The notes below the pieces were generated by a model. That model did no database searches and was not told the origin of the DNA. It saw nothing but the letters and a program-made list of their open reading frames with translations. From contig NZ_CP027667.1 in assembly GCF_003008575.1 (NCBI RefSeq), forward strand, positions 748,501-812,500: a stretch of DNA of 64,000 nucleotides, in the 5' to 3' direction. A program made the translations under genes and the position numbers. This document shows positions 37,437 through 47,250 of this stretch, piece after piece (position 1 is the first letter of the stretch; each line of letters begins with the position of its first letter). This DNA is from Melaminivora suipulveris (GTDB lineage Bacteria; Pseudomonadota; Gammaproteobacteria; Burkholderiales; Burkholderiaceae_C).

Positions 37437-40292
37437 ATGTCCGACCAGAACACCAAGAACGCCGCCGCGAGCAGCTACCGCAGCACGCTGAACATGCCCG
37501 ACACGCCGTTTCCCATGCGCGGCGACCTCGCCCGCCGCGAGCCGCAGTGGGCGCGCGAGTGGGACGAAAAAGGCATCTACAAGAAGCTGCGCGACGCACG
37601 CCACGGCGCGCCGAAGTTCATCCTGCACGACGGCCCGCCGTATGCCAACGGCCAGCTGCACATCGGCCACGCGGTCAACAAGATCCTCAAGGACATGATC
37701 GTCAAGGCGCGCCAGCTGGAAGGCTTCGACGCGCTCTACACCCCCGGCTGGGACTGCCACGGCCTGCCGATCGAGAATGCCATCGAGAAGCTGCACGGCC
37801 GCAACATCCCGCGCGACGAGATGCAATCGCGCGGCCGGGCGTTTGCTACCGAGCAGATCGCGCAGCAGATGCAGGACTTCAAGCGCCTGGGCGTGCTGGG
37901 CGAGTGGGACCGCCCGTACAAGACCATGAATTTCGCCAGCGAGGCCGGCGAGCTGCGCGCGCTCAAGAAAGTCATGGAGCGCGGCTTCGTCTACCGCGGC
38001 CTCAAGCCCGTGTACTGGTGCTTCGACTGCGCCTCGTCGCTGGCCGAGTTCGAGATCGAGTACCAGGACAAGCAAAGCCAGACGCTGGACGTGATGTTCC
38101 CGGCTGCCGAGCCCGACAAGCTCGCCGCCGCCTTCGGCCTGCCGACATTGGACAAGCCGGCCTTCGCCGTCATCTGGACCACCACCTCCTGGACCATCCC
38201 CGCCAACCAGGCGCTGAACGTCAACCCCGAGCTGGAGTACAGCCTGGTGGGCACCGAGCGCGGTCTGCTGATGGTGGCATCGGCCCTGGTGGAGCAATGC
38301 CTTGCGCGCTGGGGCATCGCCGGCACCGTGGTCGCCACCGCCCTGGGCGAAAAGCTCGACCACATCAAGTTCAAGCACCCGCTGGCGCACGTGGACGCGG
38401 CGTTTGACCGAGTCTCGCCCATCTACCTGGCGGACTACGCCACGGCCGAGGACGGCACCGGCATCGTGCACTCCTCGCCCGCCTACGGCGTGGACGACTT
38501 CAACTCCTGCGTCGCCAACGGCCTGCGCTACGAGGACATCCTGAACCCCGTGCAGGCGAGCGGCGTGTACGCGCCCGACCTGGGGCTGTTCGGCGGCCAG
38601 CACATCTGGAAGGCCGTGCCGGTCATCATCGACGCGCTGCGCGTGGCCGGCCGGCTGATGGATACCAAAGCCATCACGCACAGCTACCCGCACTGCTGGC
38701 GCCACAAGACGCCCGTCATCTACCGCGCCGCCGCGCAGTGGTTCATCCGCATGGACGAGGGCGAGGGCGTGTTCACCGACCCCGCGCAAAAGCCCGAGCG
38801 CACGCTGCGCCAGATCGCCCTGGAAGCCATCGAGCACACCAGCTTCTACCCGGAAAATGGCCGTGCCCGGCTACGTGACATGATCGCCGGCCGCCCGGAT
38901 TGGTGCATCTCGCGCCAGCGCTCGTGGGGCGTGCCGCTGCCGTTCTTTTTGCACCAGGAGACGGGCGAGCTGCACCCGCGCACCATGGAAATCCTGGACC
39001 AGGCGGCGCAGATCGTGCAGGCCGGCGGCATCGAAGCCTGGAGCCGCGTGACGACCGAGGAGATCCTGGGCGCCGAGGACGCTTCGCATTACACGAAGAG
39101 CACCGACATCCTGGAAGTCTGGTTCGACTCCGGCTCCACCTTCTGGCACGTGCTGCGCGGCACGCACGCCGGCATGCACCATGACGTTGGCCCCGAGGCC
39201 GACCTGTACCTGGAAGGCCACGACCAGCACCGCGGCTGGTTCCACTCGTCGCTCTTGCTGGCTTCCGCCATCTTTGGCCGCGCCCCTTATCGCGGCCTGC
39301 TCACGCACGGCTTCACGGTGGACGGCCAGGGCAAGAAGATGAGCAAGTCGCTGGGCAACACCGTTTCGCCGCAGGAAGTCAGTGGCAAGCTGGGCGCGGA
39401 AATCATCCGCCTGTGGTGCGCCTCGACCGACTATTCCGGGGATCTCGCGATTGACGACAAGATCCTGGCGCGCGTGGTGGACGCCTACCGCCGCATCCGC
39501 AACACGCTGCGCTTTTTGCTGGCCAACGTGAGCGATTTCGACCCGGCCCAGGATGCGGTGGCGGACGCCGACCTGCTGGAGATCGACCGCTGGGCCCTGG
39601 CGCGCGCCGCGCAGCTGCAAGCCGAGGTGCTGGCGCACTACCAGGTCTATGAGTTCCACCCGGTGGTGGCCAAGCTGCAGCTGTTTTGCTCGGAAGACCT
39701 GGGGGGCTTTTATCTGGACGTGCTCAAGGATCGCCTGTACACCACGGCGCCCAAGAGCCTGGCGCGGCGCAGCGCGCAGACCGCGCTCTACCAGATCACC
39801 CACGCCATGCTGCGCTGGATGGCGCCGTTCCTCTCGTTCACCGCCGAGGAAGCGTGGAAGATCTTCGGCCACTCGCCGTCCATCTACCTGGAGACCTTCA
39901 CCACCCTGCCCGCGGGCGACGATGGCCTGCTGGCCAAGTGGCAGCGCCTGCGCGAGATCCGCGACGTGGTGAACAAGGAAATCGAGACCGTGCGCGCCGC
40001 GGGTACCGTGGGCTCGTCCCTGCAAGCGGTGGTACGCCTCACGGCCGCGCCCGAGGACCACGGGCTGCTGGCCAGCCTGGGCGATGACCTGAAGTTCATC
40101 TTCATCGTCTCCGCCGTCGAACTGGTGGCCGGCGACGCGCTGCAGGTCAGCGTGAGCGCCAGCTCGCAGCCGAAGTGCGAGCGCTGCTGGCACTGGCGCG
40201 CCGACGTCGGCCACGACGCTGCGCACCCCGCCCTCTGCGGGCGCTGCACCAGCAACCTCTACGGCGCCGGCGAAGCCCGGCTGCACGCCTGA
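37437..40292 (+). CDS. ileS: Isoleucyl-tRNA synthetase
   Basis: Class I synthetase, 951 residues. HIGH at 75-78, the CP1 editing domain in the middle ([18 protein letters not shown]..., [13 protein letters not shown]), KMSKS at about 634-638, and a C-terminal zinc module ([12 protein letters not shown]...CGRC). This is the bacterial (mupirocin-sensitive-type) architecture. Its TGA overlaps the lspA ATG by one base (TGATG). Confidence 0.97.
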   Translation: MSDQNTKNAAASSYRSTLNMPDTPFPMRGDLARREPQWAREWDEKGIYKKLRDARHGAPKFILHDGPPYANGQLHIGHAVNKILKDMIVKARQLEGFDALYTPGWDCHGLPIENAIEKLHGRNIPRDEMQSRGRAFATEQIAQQMQDFKRLGVLGEWDRPYKTMNFASEAGELRALKKVMERGFVYRGLKPVYWCFDCASSLAEFEIEYQDKQSQTLDVMFPAAEPDKLAAAFGLPTLDKPAFAVIWTTTSWTIPANQALNVNPELEYSLVGTERGLLMVASALVEQCLARWGIAGTVVATALGEKLDHIKFKHPLAHVDAAFDRVSPIYLADYATAEDGTGIVHSSPAYGVDDFNSCVANGLRYEDILNPVQASGVYAPDLGLFGGQHIWKAVPVIIDALRVAGRLMDTKAITHSYPHCWRHKTPVIYRAAAQWFIRMDEGEGVFTDPAQKPERTLRQIALEAIEHTSFYPENGRARLRDMIAGRPDWCISRQRSWGVPLPFFLHQETGELHPRTMEILDQAAQIVQAGGIEAWSRVTTEEILGAEDASHYTKSTDILEVWFDSGSTFWHVLRGTHAGMHHDVGPEADLYLEGHDQHRGWFHSSLLLASAIFGRAPYRGLLTHGFTVDGQGKKMSKSLGNTVSPQEVSGKLGAEIIRLWCASTDYSGDLAIDDKILARVVDAYRRIRNTLRFLLANVSDFDPAQDAVADADLLEIDRWALARAAQLQAEVLAHYQVYEFHPVVAKLQLFCSEDLGGFYLDVLKDRLYTTAPKSLARRSAQTALYQITHAMLRWMAPFLSFTAEEAWKIFGHSPSIYLETFTTLPAGDDGLLAKWQRLREIRDVVNKEIETVRAAGTVGSSLQAVVRLTAAPEDHGLLASLGDDLKFIFIVSAVELVAGDALQVSVSASSQPKCERCWHWRADVGHDAAHPALCGRCTSNLYGAGEARLHA

Positions 40293-40834
40293 TGGCGCGC
40301 GCGGCAGGCAGCGCGGTCAAGGCGGCGAGCAGTCGCAACGCCGGAAAGATGTGGCCCTGGCTGGCCTGGGCGCTGGTCATCTTCCTGGCCGACCAGTTCA
40401 CCAAGACGCTGATCCTGGGCTACTACCGGCTGGGCGACGCCACGCCGGTGACCAGCTTCTTCAACATCGTGCGCGCGCACAACACCGGCGCGGCGTTCTC
40501 CATGCTCGCCGATGCCGGCGGCTGGCAGCGCTGGCTGTTCACCGCCATCGGCCTGGCCGCGGCCATCTTCATCGTCTGGCAGCTGCGCCAGCACCCTGGG
40601 CAGCGGCTGTTTGCGTTCTCGCTGTCGAGCATCCTGGGCGGCGCCATCGGCAACGTGGTCGACCGGCTGCAGCACGGCTACGTGGTGGATTTTCTGGACT
40701 TCCACTGGCAGTTTTTGTCCGGCGTGTTCTACCGCGGGCATTTCCCGGCGTTCAACCTGGCGGACGTGGCCATCAGCACCGGCGCGGCCTGCCTGATCCT
40801 GGACGAGCTGCTGCGCGTGCGCAAATCGTCCTGA
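40292..40834 (+). CDS. lspA: Lipoprotein signal peptidase (signal peptidase II)
   Basis: Aspartyl protease in the inner membrane that removes lipoprotein signals. 180 residues, four hydrophobic segments. Both catalytic aspartates are in their motifs: GNVVDRL and [17 protein letters not shown] is also conserved. Start overlaps the ileS stop. Confidence 0.96.
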   Translation: MARAAGSAVKAASSRNAGKMWPWLAWALVIFLADQFTKTLILGYYRLGDATPVTSFFNIVRAHNTGAAFSMLADAGGWQRWLFTAIGLAAAIFIVWQLRQHPGQRLFAFSLSSILGGAIGNVVDRLQHGYVVDFLDFHWQFLSGVFYRGHFPAFNLADVAISTGAACLILDELLRVRKSS

Positions 40835-40994
40835 ACGATCGGCCGCCAGGACGCGGCGCCCCTGCGGTTCTCCCACTCGCCTCGCCCGGCTGGCGCTGGC
40901 TGCGCGTTTGTCCGCTCCGGGCCGCGTCGGCTCGGAGTTATGCTGGCGCGTTTCCATTTGTGCAGCAGCACACGCCCGCGTTTTCTCCCTGTTC

Positions 40995-42665
40995 ATGAAA
41001 CACCTGCTGAACCTGTTCGCCGCCGTTGCCCTGCTGATCTGGGGCACGCACCTGGTGCGCACGGGGGTCCTGCGGGTGTTCGGGGCCAAGCTGCGCACTT
41101 TTCTGGCGCGCAGCCTGGGCAATCGCTTCACCGCGGCGCTGTCGGGCATCGGTGTGACGGCGCTGGTGCAGTCCAGCACGGCGACGTCGCTGATGACGGC
41201 GTCCTTCGTCGGCCAGGGATTGATCTCGCTGCCGGCGGCACTGGCCGTCATGCGCGGCGCCGACATCGGCACGGCCATCATGGCGCTGCTGTTCGCGCAG
41301 GATCTGTCGTGGCTGTCACCGGTGTTCATCTTCGTTGGCGTGGTGCTGTTCATCACGCGCCAGGCCAGCACCGCCGGGCGTGTGGGCCGGGTGTTCATCG
41401 GCCTGGGGCTGATGCTGCTGGCGCTGGAGCGCGTGGTGCAGGCCACCGAGCCCATGATGGCCTCGCCCATCACGCAGATGCTGCTGACCAGCCTGGCCAG
41501 CGATCTGTGGATGGAGATCCTGATCGGCGCGGTGCTGGCCATCGTGTCGTATTCCAGCCTGGCGGTGGTGCTCTTGATCGCCGCCATGGCCGACACGCAC
41601 GTCGTGCCCCTGGGCATGGCCTTGGGAATGGTGCTGGGCGCCAACCTGGGCAACGGCCTGGCCGCCGTGCTGACCATGGCCAAGTCCAGCGTCGAGGTGC
41701 GTCAGGTGACCATCGGCAACATGGTCTTCAAGATCCTGGGCGTGCTGCTGATGGCGCCGTTCATCGGGTTGTGGATCCAGCACGTCGAGCCACTCTTGCC
41801 CGGCACGTCGCACAGCGTGGTGCTGTTCCACCTGGCCTACAACATCATCATCAGCGTCGGCTTCATCGGTTTTACCGACTGGGTGGCGCACTGGGTCGCT
41901 CGCCTGTTGCCCAAGCCCGCCGGCGCGCAGGGCGGGCGCCCGCACCATCTGGACCCCTCGGCGCTGGCCACGCCGTCGCTGGCCATCTCGTTCGCCGTGC
42001 GCGAAGCGCTGTACCAGGCCGACGTGGTCGAGACCATGCTGCTGGGCGTGATGGACGTGATCAAGAAGAACGACGAGGACCTGGCGCAGCGCCTGCGCCG
42101 CATGGACGACGAGGTGGACGAGCTGTACTCGTCCATCAAGTACTACCTGACCAAGATCTCGCGCGACGACCTGGGCGAGGAGGAGTCCCGCCGCTGGGCC
42201 GACATCATCAGCTTCACCATCAACATGGAGCAGATCGGGGACATCATCGAACGCGTGCTGCAGGACATCGAGGAAAAGAAGATCAAGAAGGGCCGCCAGT
42301 TCTCCGAGGCCGGCATGGCCGAGATCACCGAGCTGCACGAGCGCCTGGTGAGCAACCTGCGCCTGGGCATGAGCGTGTTCCTGAACGGCAACGTGCGCGA
42401 CGCGCAGCGTCTGCTGGAGGAAAAGGTGCACTTTCGCAACCTGGAGCGGGCGTATGCCACCAGCCACCTGATGCGCCTGTCCGACCGCGCGGTGCACAGC
42501 ATGGAGACCAGCTCGCTGCACATCGACCTGATCAGCGACTTGAAGCGCATCAACTCGCACATCAGCTCCATCGCCTACCCCATCCTGGAGTCAGCCGGCG
42601 TGCTCGCGCCCAGCCGGCTGAAGAACCCCCGGTCCATGGCCGAGCCGCAGGGCGATCACTCCTGA
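40995..42665 (+). CDS. Na/Pi cotransporter family protein with PhoU-like domain
   Basis: Sodium-phosphate symporter of the NptA/PNaS type, 556 residues. About eight hydrophobic segments in the first 310 residues with the duplicated Q-S-S motif (VQSSTATSLMTASFVG) and its weaker repeat (VSYSSLAVVLLIAAMAD). The C-terminal 220 residues form a PhoU-like helical bundle (INMEQIGDIIERVLQDIEEKK). It could import phosphate; the window also has a PiT system. The last 10 bp overlap the convergent bile-acid-symporter gene. Confidence 0.88.
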   Translation: MKHLLNLFAAVALLIWGTHLVRTGVLRVFGAKLRTFLARSLGNRFTAALSGIGVTALVQSSTATSLMTASFVGQGLISLPAALAVMRGADIGTAIMALLFAQDLSWLSPVFIFVGVVLFITRQASTAGRVGRVFIGLGLMLLALERVVQATEPMMASPITQMLLTSLASDLWMEILIGAVLAIVSYSSLAVVLLIAAMADTHVVPLGMALGMVLGANLGNGLAAVLTMAKSSVEVRQVTIGNMVFKILGVLLMAPFIGLWIQHVEPLLPGTSHSVVLFHLAYNIIISVGFIGFTDWVAHWVARLLPKPAGAQGGRPHHLDPSALATPSLAISFAVREALYQADVVETMLLGVMDVIKKNDEDLAQRLRRMDDEVDELYSSIKYYLTKISRDDLGEEESRRWADIISFTINMEQIGDIIERVLQDIEEKKIKKGRQFSEAGMAEITELHERLVSNLRLGMSVFLNGNVRDAQRLLEEKVHFRNLERAYATSHLMRLSDRAVHSMETSSLHIDLISDLKRINSHISSIAYPILESAGVLAPSRLKNPRSMAEPQGDHS

Positions 42666-43645
42666 GTTGCCGCCGCCTCACGCCCCAGCCGGGCATAGCG
42701 CTGGGCCAATACGGCGCAGACCATGAGCTGCATCTGGTGGAACACCATCAGCGGCAGCACGATGGCGCCGGCGGATTGCGAATCGAACAGCACCTTGGCC
42801 ATGGGCACGCCACTGACCAGGCTCTTCTTGGAGCCGCAAAAGACGATGGTGATCTCGTCCTCGCGTGAAAAGCCCAGGCGCCGCGCCAGCCAGGTGGTGG
42901 CGCCAAGCGCCAGGCCCAGGATGACCGCGCATACCACCAGCAGTCCGGCCAAAGCCGGCAGCGGCAGCAGCTTCCACAGCCCGCCAACCACGGCCGCGCT
43001 GAACGCCGTGTAGACCACCAGCAGCACCGAGCCCTGGTCGACGTATTTCAGCGCCGCCGCGTGCCTGCCCATGAAGCCGGCCAGCCACGGCCGCAACAGG
43101 TGCCCGGCCACGAAGGGCAGCATCAGCTGCAGCATGATGCGCAGGATTCCACCCAGCACGTCGTGCTCGGCGCTGCCGGCCTGCGGCAGCACCACGCTGA
43201 CCAGCACCGGCGTGATGAAGATGCCCAGCAGCGTCGAGGCCGAGGCGCTGCACACGGCGGCCGCCATGTTGCCGCCGGCGACCGCCGTGAAGGCGATGGC
43301 CGACTGCACCGTGGCCGGCAGCACGCACAGAAACAGCACGCCCACATACAGCTCGGGCGTGACCAGCGGCTGCAGCACGGGCCGAAGCAGCAGCCCCAGC
43401 ACCGGAAACAGCGCGAACGTGCTGACTACCACCAGCAAGTGCAAGCGCCAATGCCCGATGCCCGCCAGCACCGCCTGGCGCGACAGCTTGGCGCCGTGCA
43501 TGAAAAACAGCAGCGCCACCACCGCCGTCGTCGCGTGCTCCAGGAATGCGCCCACGCCGCCCGTGGCCGGCAGCCAGCTCGCCAGGAAGACGGTGGCGAG
43601 CAGGGCCAGGGTGAAGTTGTCGGGCAGCAGGCGGGAGCGGGCCAT
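42656..43645 (-). CDS. Bile acid:sodium symporter family protein
   Basis: 329 residues with nine or ten hydrophobic segments, of the BASS/SBF-like (YfeH) family. Typical stretches are FFMHGAKLSRQAVLAGIGHWRLHL and CVLPATVQSAIAFTAVAGGNM, then FCGSKKSLVSGVPMAKVLF. Substrate unknown; bacterial members carry organic anions. The 3' end overlaps the Na/Pi gene by 10 bp. Confidence 0.9.
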   Translation of the reverse strand: MARSRLLPDNFTLALLATVFLASWLPATGGVGAFLEHATTAVVALLFFMHGAKLSRQAVLAGIGHWRLHLLVVVSTFALFPVLGLLLRPVLQPLVTPELYVGVLFLCVLPATVQSAIAFTAVAGGNMAAAVCSASASTLLGIFITPVLVSVVLPQAGSAEHDVLGGILRIMLQLMLPFVAGHLLRPWLAGFMGRHAAALKYVDQGSVLLVVYTAFSAAVVGGLWKLLPLPALAGLLVVCAVILGLALGATTWLARRLGFSREDEITIVFCGSKKSLVSGVPMAKVLFDSQSAGAIVLPLMVFHQMQLMVCAVLAQRYARLGREAAATQE

Positions 43646-43670
43646 GGGGTGAAAACGTGTCGGAAAACAG

Positions 43671-43738
43671 GAATTTCAGGCCAAATCGGCCTTGAGTCGG
43701 CGTGTTACATACGTGTGCAGCTATTATTTTAGTAGCAT
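43671..43738. repeat. AGTCGGCGT/AGCTAT dispersed repeat, copy 6
   Basis: GGCCTTGAGTCGGCGTGTTA, then GCAGCTATTATTTTAGTAGCATCG. It lies between the divergent-looking ends of the BASS gene start and the NUDIX gene stop. Confidence 0.8.
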
Positions 43739-43756
43739 CGACCGGGCCTGCGAGCC

Positions 43757-44590
43757 TCACCAGTCATAGAAATCCGCCAGCACCAGCGCCGCCTCGGGCG
43801 TGAAGTCGCCGGCCAGCAGGCGTTCGTGCACCTGCGCGTGCGGCGCGCAGTCGAAGGCCTGCACCTCGCCGTCCTGGGGCTGCGGCAGGGCATCCGCCGG
43901 CACGCGCGCGTGGTACCAGGTGATGCGCTCGTCCAGCCAGCCGCAGCCGGGCCCGCCCTCGTCGCAGGGGTGCGCGAGCGTGACCTGGCCGCCCTCGCGC
44001 AGGCCGTGCAGCTGCGCCAGTCGCAGGCCGGCCTCCTCCCAGGTTTCGCGCGCCAGGGCGCCGGCCAGCGTGTCGGCGTCGCCCACCATGCCGCCCATCA
44101 GCGTGTCCCAGGCTCCTGGGTGCGTCGGCTTGGTCAGCGAGCGCTGCTGCACCCACAGGCGCTCGTTCGTCGCATCGCTTCCCACCAGGTGCACCGATTG
44201 CGTGGCGACGCCCAGCACGCGCACCGCGCCGCGCTCGACGCTGGCGACGCGCCGGCCTTGCGCATCGCGCACGGCGACCTGCTCGCCGCGCCACGGGCCG
44301 CAGCGGCCGGCGGCGCGCAGGGCTTGCGCCAGAGCATTCAACGCGTCCGTGGCATCGCCCTGCGGCGCGGGCTGCACGTCGCAGGCTGGTGCGCCTTCGT
44401 GCTCAGTTATCGATAGCTGCACACCATTGATCGACGCCGACTGACGGCGAATTTCATCCAAAATCTCGGCCGCCACCGAGCCGACGCGCCGCCCCTGCAC
44501 CAGCAGCGCCAGCCGCGCGCTGGCGGGCGGGCGCTGCGCCTGCGCGCGCGCGGCCGCCGCCCAGGCCAGATGGCTGGCGTGGGCGCTCAC
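43757..44590 (-). CDS. NUDIX hydrolase with N-terminal DUF4743-type domain
   Basis: 277 residues. The N-terminal 115 residues match the domain that precedes the Nudix fold in thiamine-diphosphate-related (Tnr3-like) hydrolases; the Nudix box reads GGMVGDADT...ARETWEEAGL with the REUxEE core intact. Such enzymes may clean damaged thiamine diphosphate; this is family-based inference. The start is GTG at 44590, overlapping the upstream oxidoreductase stop (GTGA). Residues about 42-62 (around RRQSASINGVQLSIT) come from a reverse-oriented repeat copy at 44405-44466. Confidence 0.85.
   Translation of the reverse strand: MSAHASHLAWAAAARAQAQRPPASARLALLVQGRRVGSVAAEILDEIRRQSASINGVQLSITEHEGAPACDVQPAPQGDATDALNALAQALRAAGRCGPWRGEQVAVRDAQGRRVASVERGAVRVLGVATQSVHLVGSDATNERLWVQQRSLTKPTHPGAWDTLMGGMVGDADTLAGALARETWEEAGLRLAQLHGLREGGQVTLAHPCDEGGPGCGWLDERITWYHARVPADALPQPQDGEVQAFDCAPHAQVHERLLAGDFTPEAALVLADFYDW
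44405..44466. repeat. Dispersed repeat copy inside the NUDIX coding region
   Basis: GATAGCTGCACACCATTGAT, CGACGCCGACTGACGGCGAA, TTTCATCC. Read in reverse it gives CGTCAGTCGGCGTCGATCAA...GCAGCTAT, a close match to the intergenic copies at 54190-54261 and 43671-43738. Confidence 0.75.
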
Positions 44591-45573
44591 GCCAGCGTCA
44601 GGATGGTCGAGCCGGTGGTCTTGCGCGCCTCCAGGTCGCGGTGCGCCTGCTGCACCTGCTCCAGCGGATAGCGCTGCTCGATGTGGATCTTCACCTGGCC
44701 GCTGGCCACCACGTCGAACAGCTCGTCGGCCATGGCCTGCGTCGCCTCGCGCGTGCGGATGTGCGTGAACAGCGTCTGGCGCGTGACGTACAGCGAGCCC
44801 ATCGCCCCCAGCATGCCCGGCGCGAACGGCGGCACCGGCCCCGAGGCGTTGCCGAAGCTGGCCATCAACCCGAAGGGGCGCAGGCACTGTAGCGACTTGT
44901 CCCAGGTGTCCCGGCCCACCGAGTCATAGACCACCTTGACGCCGCGCCCGCCGGTGATCTCCTTGACGCGTGCGGCGAAATCCTCGGTGCGGTAATTGAT
45001 GGCGTGCGCCGCGCCGTTGGCCAGGGCCAGGCGGCATTTCTCGCCCGAGCCGGCAGTGGCGATGAGCTCCAGGCCCAGGGCGCGCGCCCACTGGCAGGCG
45101 ATCAGCCCGACCCCGCCGGCGGCAGCGTGGAACAGCACGTGGTCGCCGCGCTCCAGACCCTCCACCGGGCGGGTTTTCTTCAGCAGGTACTGCGCCGTCA
45201 GCCCCTTGAGCATCATGGCCGCGCCGGTTTCGAAGTCGATGGCGTCAGGCAGCTTGCACACACACATCGCCGGCATCACGCGCACCTCGCAGTAGCTGCC
45301 CGGCGGGTTGCTGGCGTAGGCCGCGCGGTCGCCGACGGCCAGGTGCGTCACGCCCTCGCCCACGGCCTCGATGACGCCTGCGGCCTCCATGCCGATGGTC
45401 GCCGGCATGGTGAGCGGGTACAGACCCGTGCGGTGGTAGACGTCGATGAAGTTCAGCCCGATGGCGTGGTGGCGGATGCGCACCTCGCCCGGCCCCGGCT
45501 GGCCCACCTGCACCTGGACGAGTTGCAGTTCTTCGGGGCCGCCGTGCTGGCGGATCTGGATGGCGCGGGTCAT
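44587..45573 (-). CDS. Quinone oxidoreductase (zeta-crystallin-like, MDR family)
   Basis: NADPH-dependent one-electron quinone reductase of the Qor type, 328 residues. Typical stretches: HHAIGLNFIDVYHRTGLYP, GMEAAGVIEAVGEGV, the NADPH motif HAAAGGVGLIACQWARALG (about 146-164) and YDSVGRDTWDKSL. No zinc ligands, as expected for Qor. The ATG at 45573 has AGGAG upstream. It heads an operon with the NUDIX gene. Confidence 0.93.
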   Translation of the reverse strand: MTRAIQIRQHGGPEELQLVQVQVGQPGPGEVRIRHHAIGLNFIDVYHRTGLYPLTMPATIGMEAAGVIEAVGEGVTHLAVGDRAAYASNPPGSYCEVRVMPAMCVCKLPDAIDFETGAAMMLKGLTAQYLLKKTRPVEGLERGDHVLFHAAAGGVGLIACQWARALGLELIATAGSGEKCRLALANGAAHAINYRTEDFAARVKEITGGRGVKVVYDSVGRDTWDKSLQCLRPFGLMASFGNASGPVPPFAPGMLGAMGSLYVTRQTLFTHIRTREATQAMADELFDVVASGQVKIHIEQRYPLEQVQQAHRDLEARKTTGSTILTLA

Positions 45574-45685
45574 GCGTTGGCTCTCCTGGTCTTTTCGCGA
45601 AATGGCTCGGATGCGCCGGGGGTGTGCCCGTTGCGCATGCGACAGGCATGGTGCCACGGCCGGCCGCGCCGCGTCGGCCGCGGGT

Positions 45686-45701
45686 TACAGTGCCGCGCCC
45701 A
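45686..45701 (+). promoter_or_regulatory. Short-leader promoter box before the EamA gene
   Basis: TACAGT at 45686-45691, ten bases before the ATG at 45701. The leader would be about 3 nt, and no Shine-Dalgarno is present. Confidence 0.35.
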
Positions 45702-46612
45702 TGACCGATCCCCGCCCTGCCCTGACCGCGCAGACCATCGCGCTTTTGACCACCGCCCCGCTGCTGTGGGCCGCCAACGCCGTGGTCGGGCGCATGGTGC
45801 ACACCCTGGTGGCGCCGGTGGCGCTGAACTTCCTGCGCTGGCTGATCGCCTTCCTGGTGCTGCTGCCGCTGGCCTGGCGCGTGTTGCGCCCGGACAGCAG
45901 TCTGTGGCCGCACTGGCGCCGCTACTGCGTGCTGGGCCTGCTGGGTGTGGGCAGCTACAACGCGCTGCAATACATGGCGCTGCAGACCTCCTCGCCCATG
46001 AACGTGACACTGGTCGGCGCCGGCACGCCGATCTGGATGCTGGTACTGGGCCGACTGTTCTTCGGCGCGCGGGTCTCGCGCCGGCAGGTGGCGGGGGCGC
46101 TGGCGTCGATGTCGGGCGTACTGCTGGTGCTCAGCCACGGCAGCCTGCGCGAGCTGCTGGCGCTGCGCCTGGTGCCGGGCGATTTGTACATGCTGCTGGC
46201 CACGCTGGCCTGGGCGCTGTACAGCTGGCTCCTGGTGCGCACCGACCGGCCGGCCGATTTGCGCGCCGACTGGGCGGGCTTTCTGCTGGCGCAGTTGTTC
46301 TTCGGCGTGCTGTGGTCGGGGGCGTTCGCCGGCGCCGAGTGGTCGCTGGGCGTGCGCCGCTTCGATTGGGGCTGGCCGCTGGCGGCGGCGCTGCTGTTCA
46401 TCGCCCTGGGTCCGGCGCTGCTGGCCTACCGCTGCTGGGGCCTGGGGCTGCAGCAGGCCGGGCCGGTGGTGGGCGGCTTCTTCGGCAATTTGACGCCGCT
46501 GTTCGCCGCGCTGCTATCCGTGGCCTTCCTGGGCGAGGCGCCGCGCGCCTACCACGCGCTGGCGTTCGCGCTGATCGTGGGTGGCATCGTGGTCTCGTCA
46601 CGGCGCAATTAG
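45701..46612 (+). CDS. EamA/DMT family transporter
   Basis: 303 residues, ten predicted helices in two EamA repeats (about 12-145 and 160-300). Typical: PLLWAANAVVGRMVHTLVAPVAL and ALQTSSPMNVTLVGAGTPIWMLV in repeat 1; GFFGNLTPLFAALLSVAFLGE in repeat 2. Likely an exporter of metabolites or drugs; substrate unknown. Its stop TAG lies inside the left tip of the palindrome at 46609-46775. Confidence 0.9.
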   Translation: MTDPRPALTAQTIALLTTAPLLWAANAVVGRMVHTLVAPVALNFLRWLIAFLVLLPLAWRVLRPDSSLWPHWRRYCVLGLLGVGSYNALQYMALQTSSPMNVTLVGAGTPIWMLVLGRLFFGARVSRRQVAGALASMSGVLLVLSHGSLRELLALRLVPGDLYMLLATLAWALYSWLLVRTDRPADLRADWAGFLLAQLFFGVLWSGAFAGAEWSLGVRRFDWGWPLAAALLFIALGPALLAYRCWGLGLQQAGPVVGGFFGNLTPLFAALLSVAFLGEAPRAYHALAFALIVGGIVVSSRRN

Positions 46613-46775
46613 AGCGTGTTTACGATCTCCGCGCGAAGGGGCGCGGGTGCGGATCGGGATGGGCTGCCAGGCGCAAACCGCAGCGATAGCCGATGCTATC
46701 GCGAGGATTTGCAACGCCGCAGACCGCCCGAGGCCGCGCCCGCGCACCCGCGCGGGGATCGTAAACACGCTCTTA
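46609..46775. repeat. 167-bp near-perfect palindromic element (MITE-like)
   Basis: Both ends carry TAAGAGCGTGTTTACGATC (left TTAGAGCG..., right inverted), and the arms pair almost throughout, down to a perfect GCGATAGC-CGAT-GCTATCGC centre at 46683-46702. The midpoint of the ends and the centre of the inner hairpin coincide exactly. It encodes no protein. Its left tip supplies the stop of the EamA gene and its right tip originally supplied the stop TAA of the convergent GGDEF-EAL gene. It may be a non-autonomous mobile element, a bidirectional terminator, or both. Confidence 0.85.
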
Positions 46776-46781
46776 GAGCGG

Positions 46782-47250
46782 CTAACAAAACCGTTCCATG
46801 CACCGCAGACAGATGACAGCGCAGGCGAGCTTGAGCAAGGCCAGATGGGTGCCCAGTTGCCGCTCAAAGCGAATGCGCAGCTTGCCAAAGCCGGCCAGCC
46901 AGGCGTGCGTGCGCTCCACCACCCAGCGGTGGCGCCCCAGCCGCTGGCTGCTGTGCATGCCGCGCCGTGCGATGCGCGCCTGGATGCCGCGCTGGCGCAG
47001 TGCCGTGCGGCACTTGGCATAGTCGTAGCCCTTGTCCGCATGGAGCTTGTCGGGGCGCTTTCTCGGCCTGCCTTGCAAGCCAGGCACCGCTGGCACAGCG
47101 TCCAGCAGCTGTTCAAAGAGCATCGAGTCGTGCCGGTTGGCACCGCTGACCAAGATCGCCAGCGGTACGCCCCGCGCATCGGTCAGGATGTGGCGCTTGC
47201 TGCCAAGCTTGCCCCGATCCGTGGGGTTGGGCCCTGTCTCCTGACCCCCC
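46782..47250 (-). CDS. IS5-family transposase, downstream frame (frameshift product)
   Basis: The catalytic half, made by -1 frameshifting from the upstream frame at the G6 run (47250-47245). After the shift the frame reads GQETGPNPTDRGKLG..., then ILTDARGVPLAILVSGANRHDS with an Asp, DKGYDYAKCR, and RWVVERTHAWLAGF with the catalytic Glu, ending MERFC. An internal start at 47153 also exists, but would lack part of the fold. Frame coordinates are approximate at the 5' end. Confidence 0.85.
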
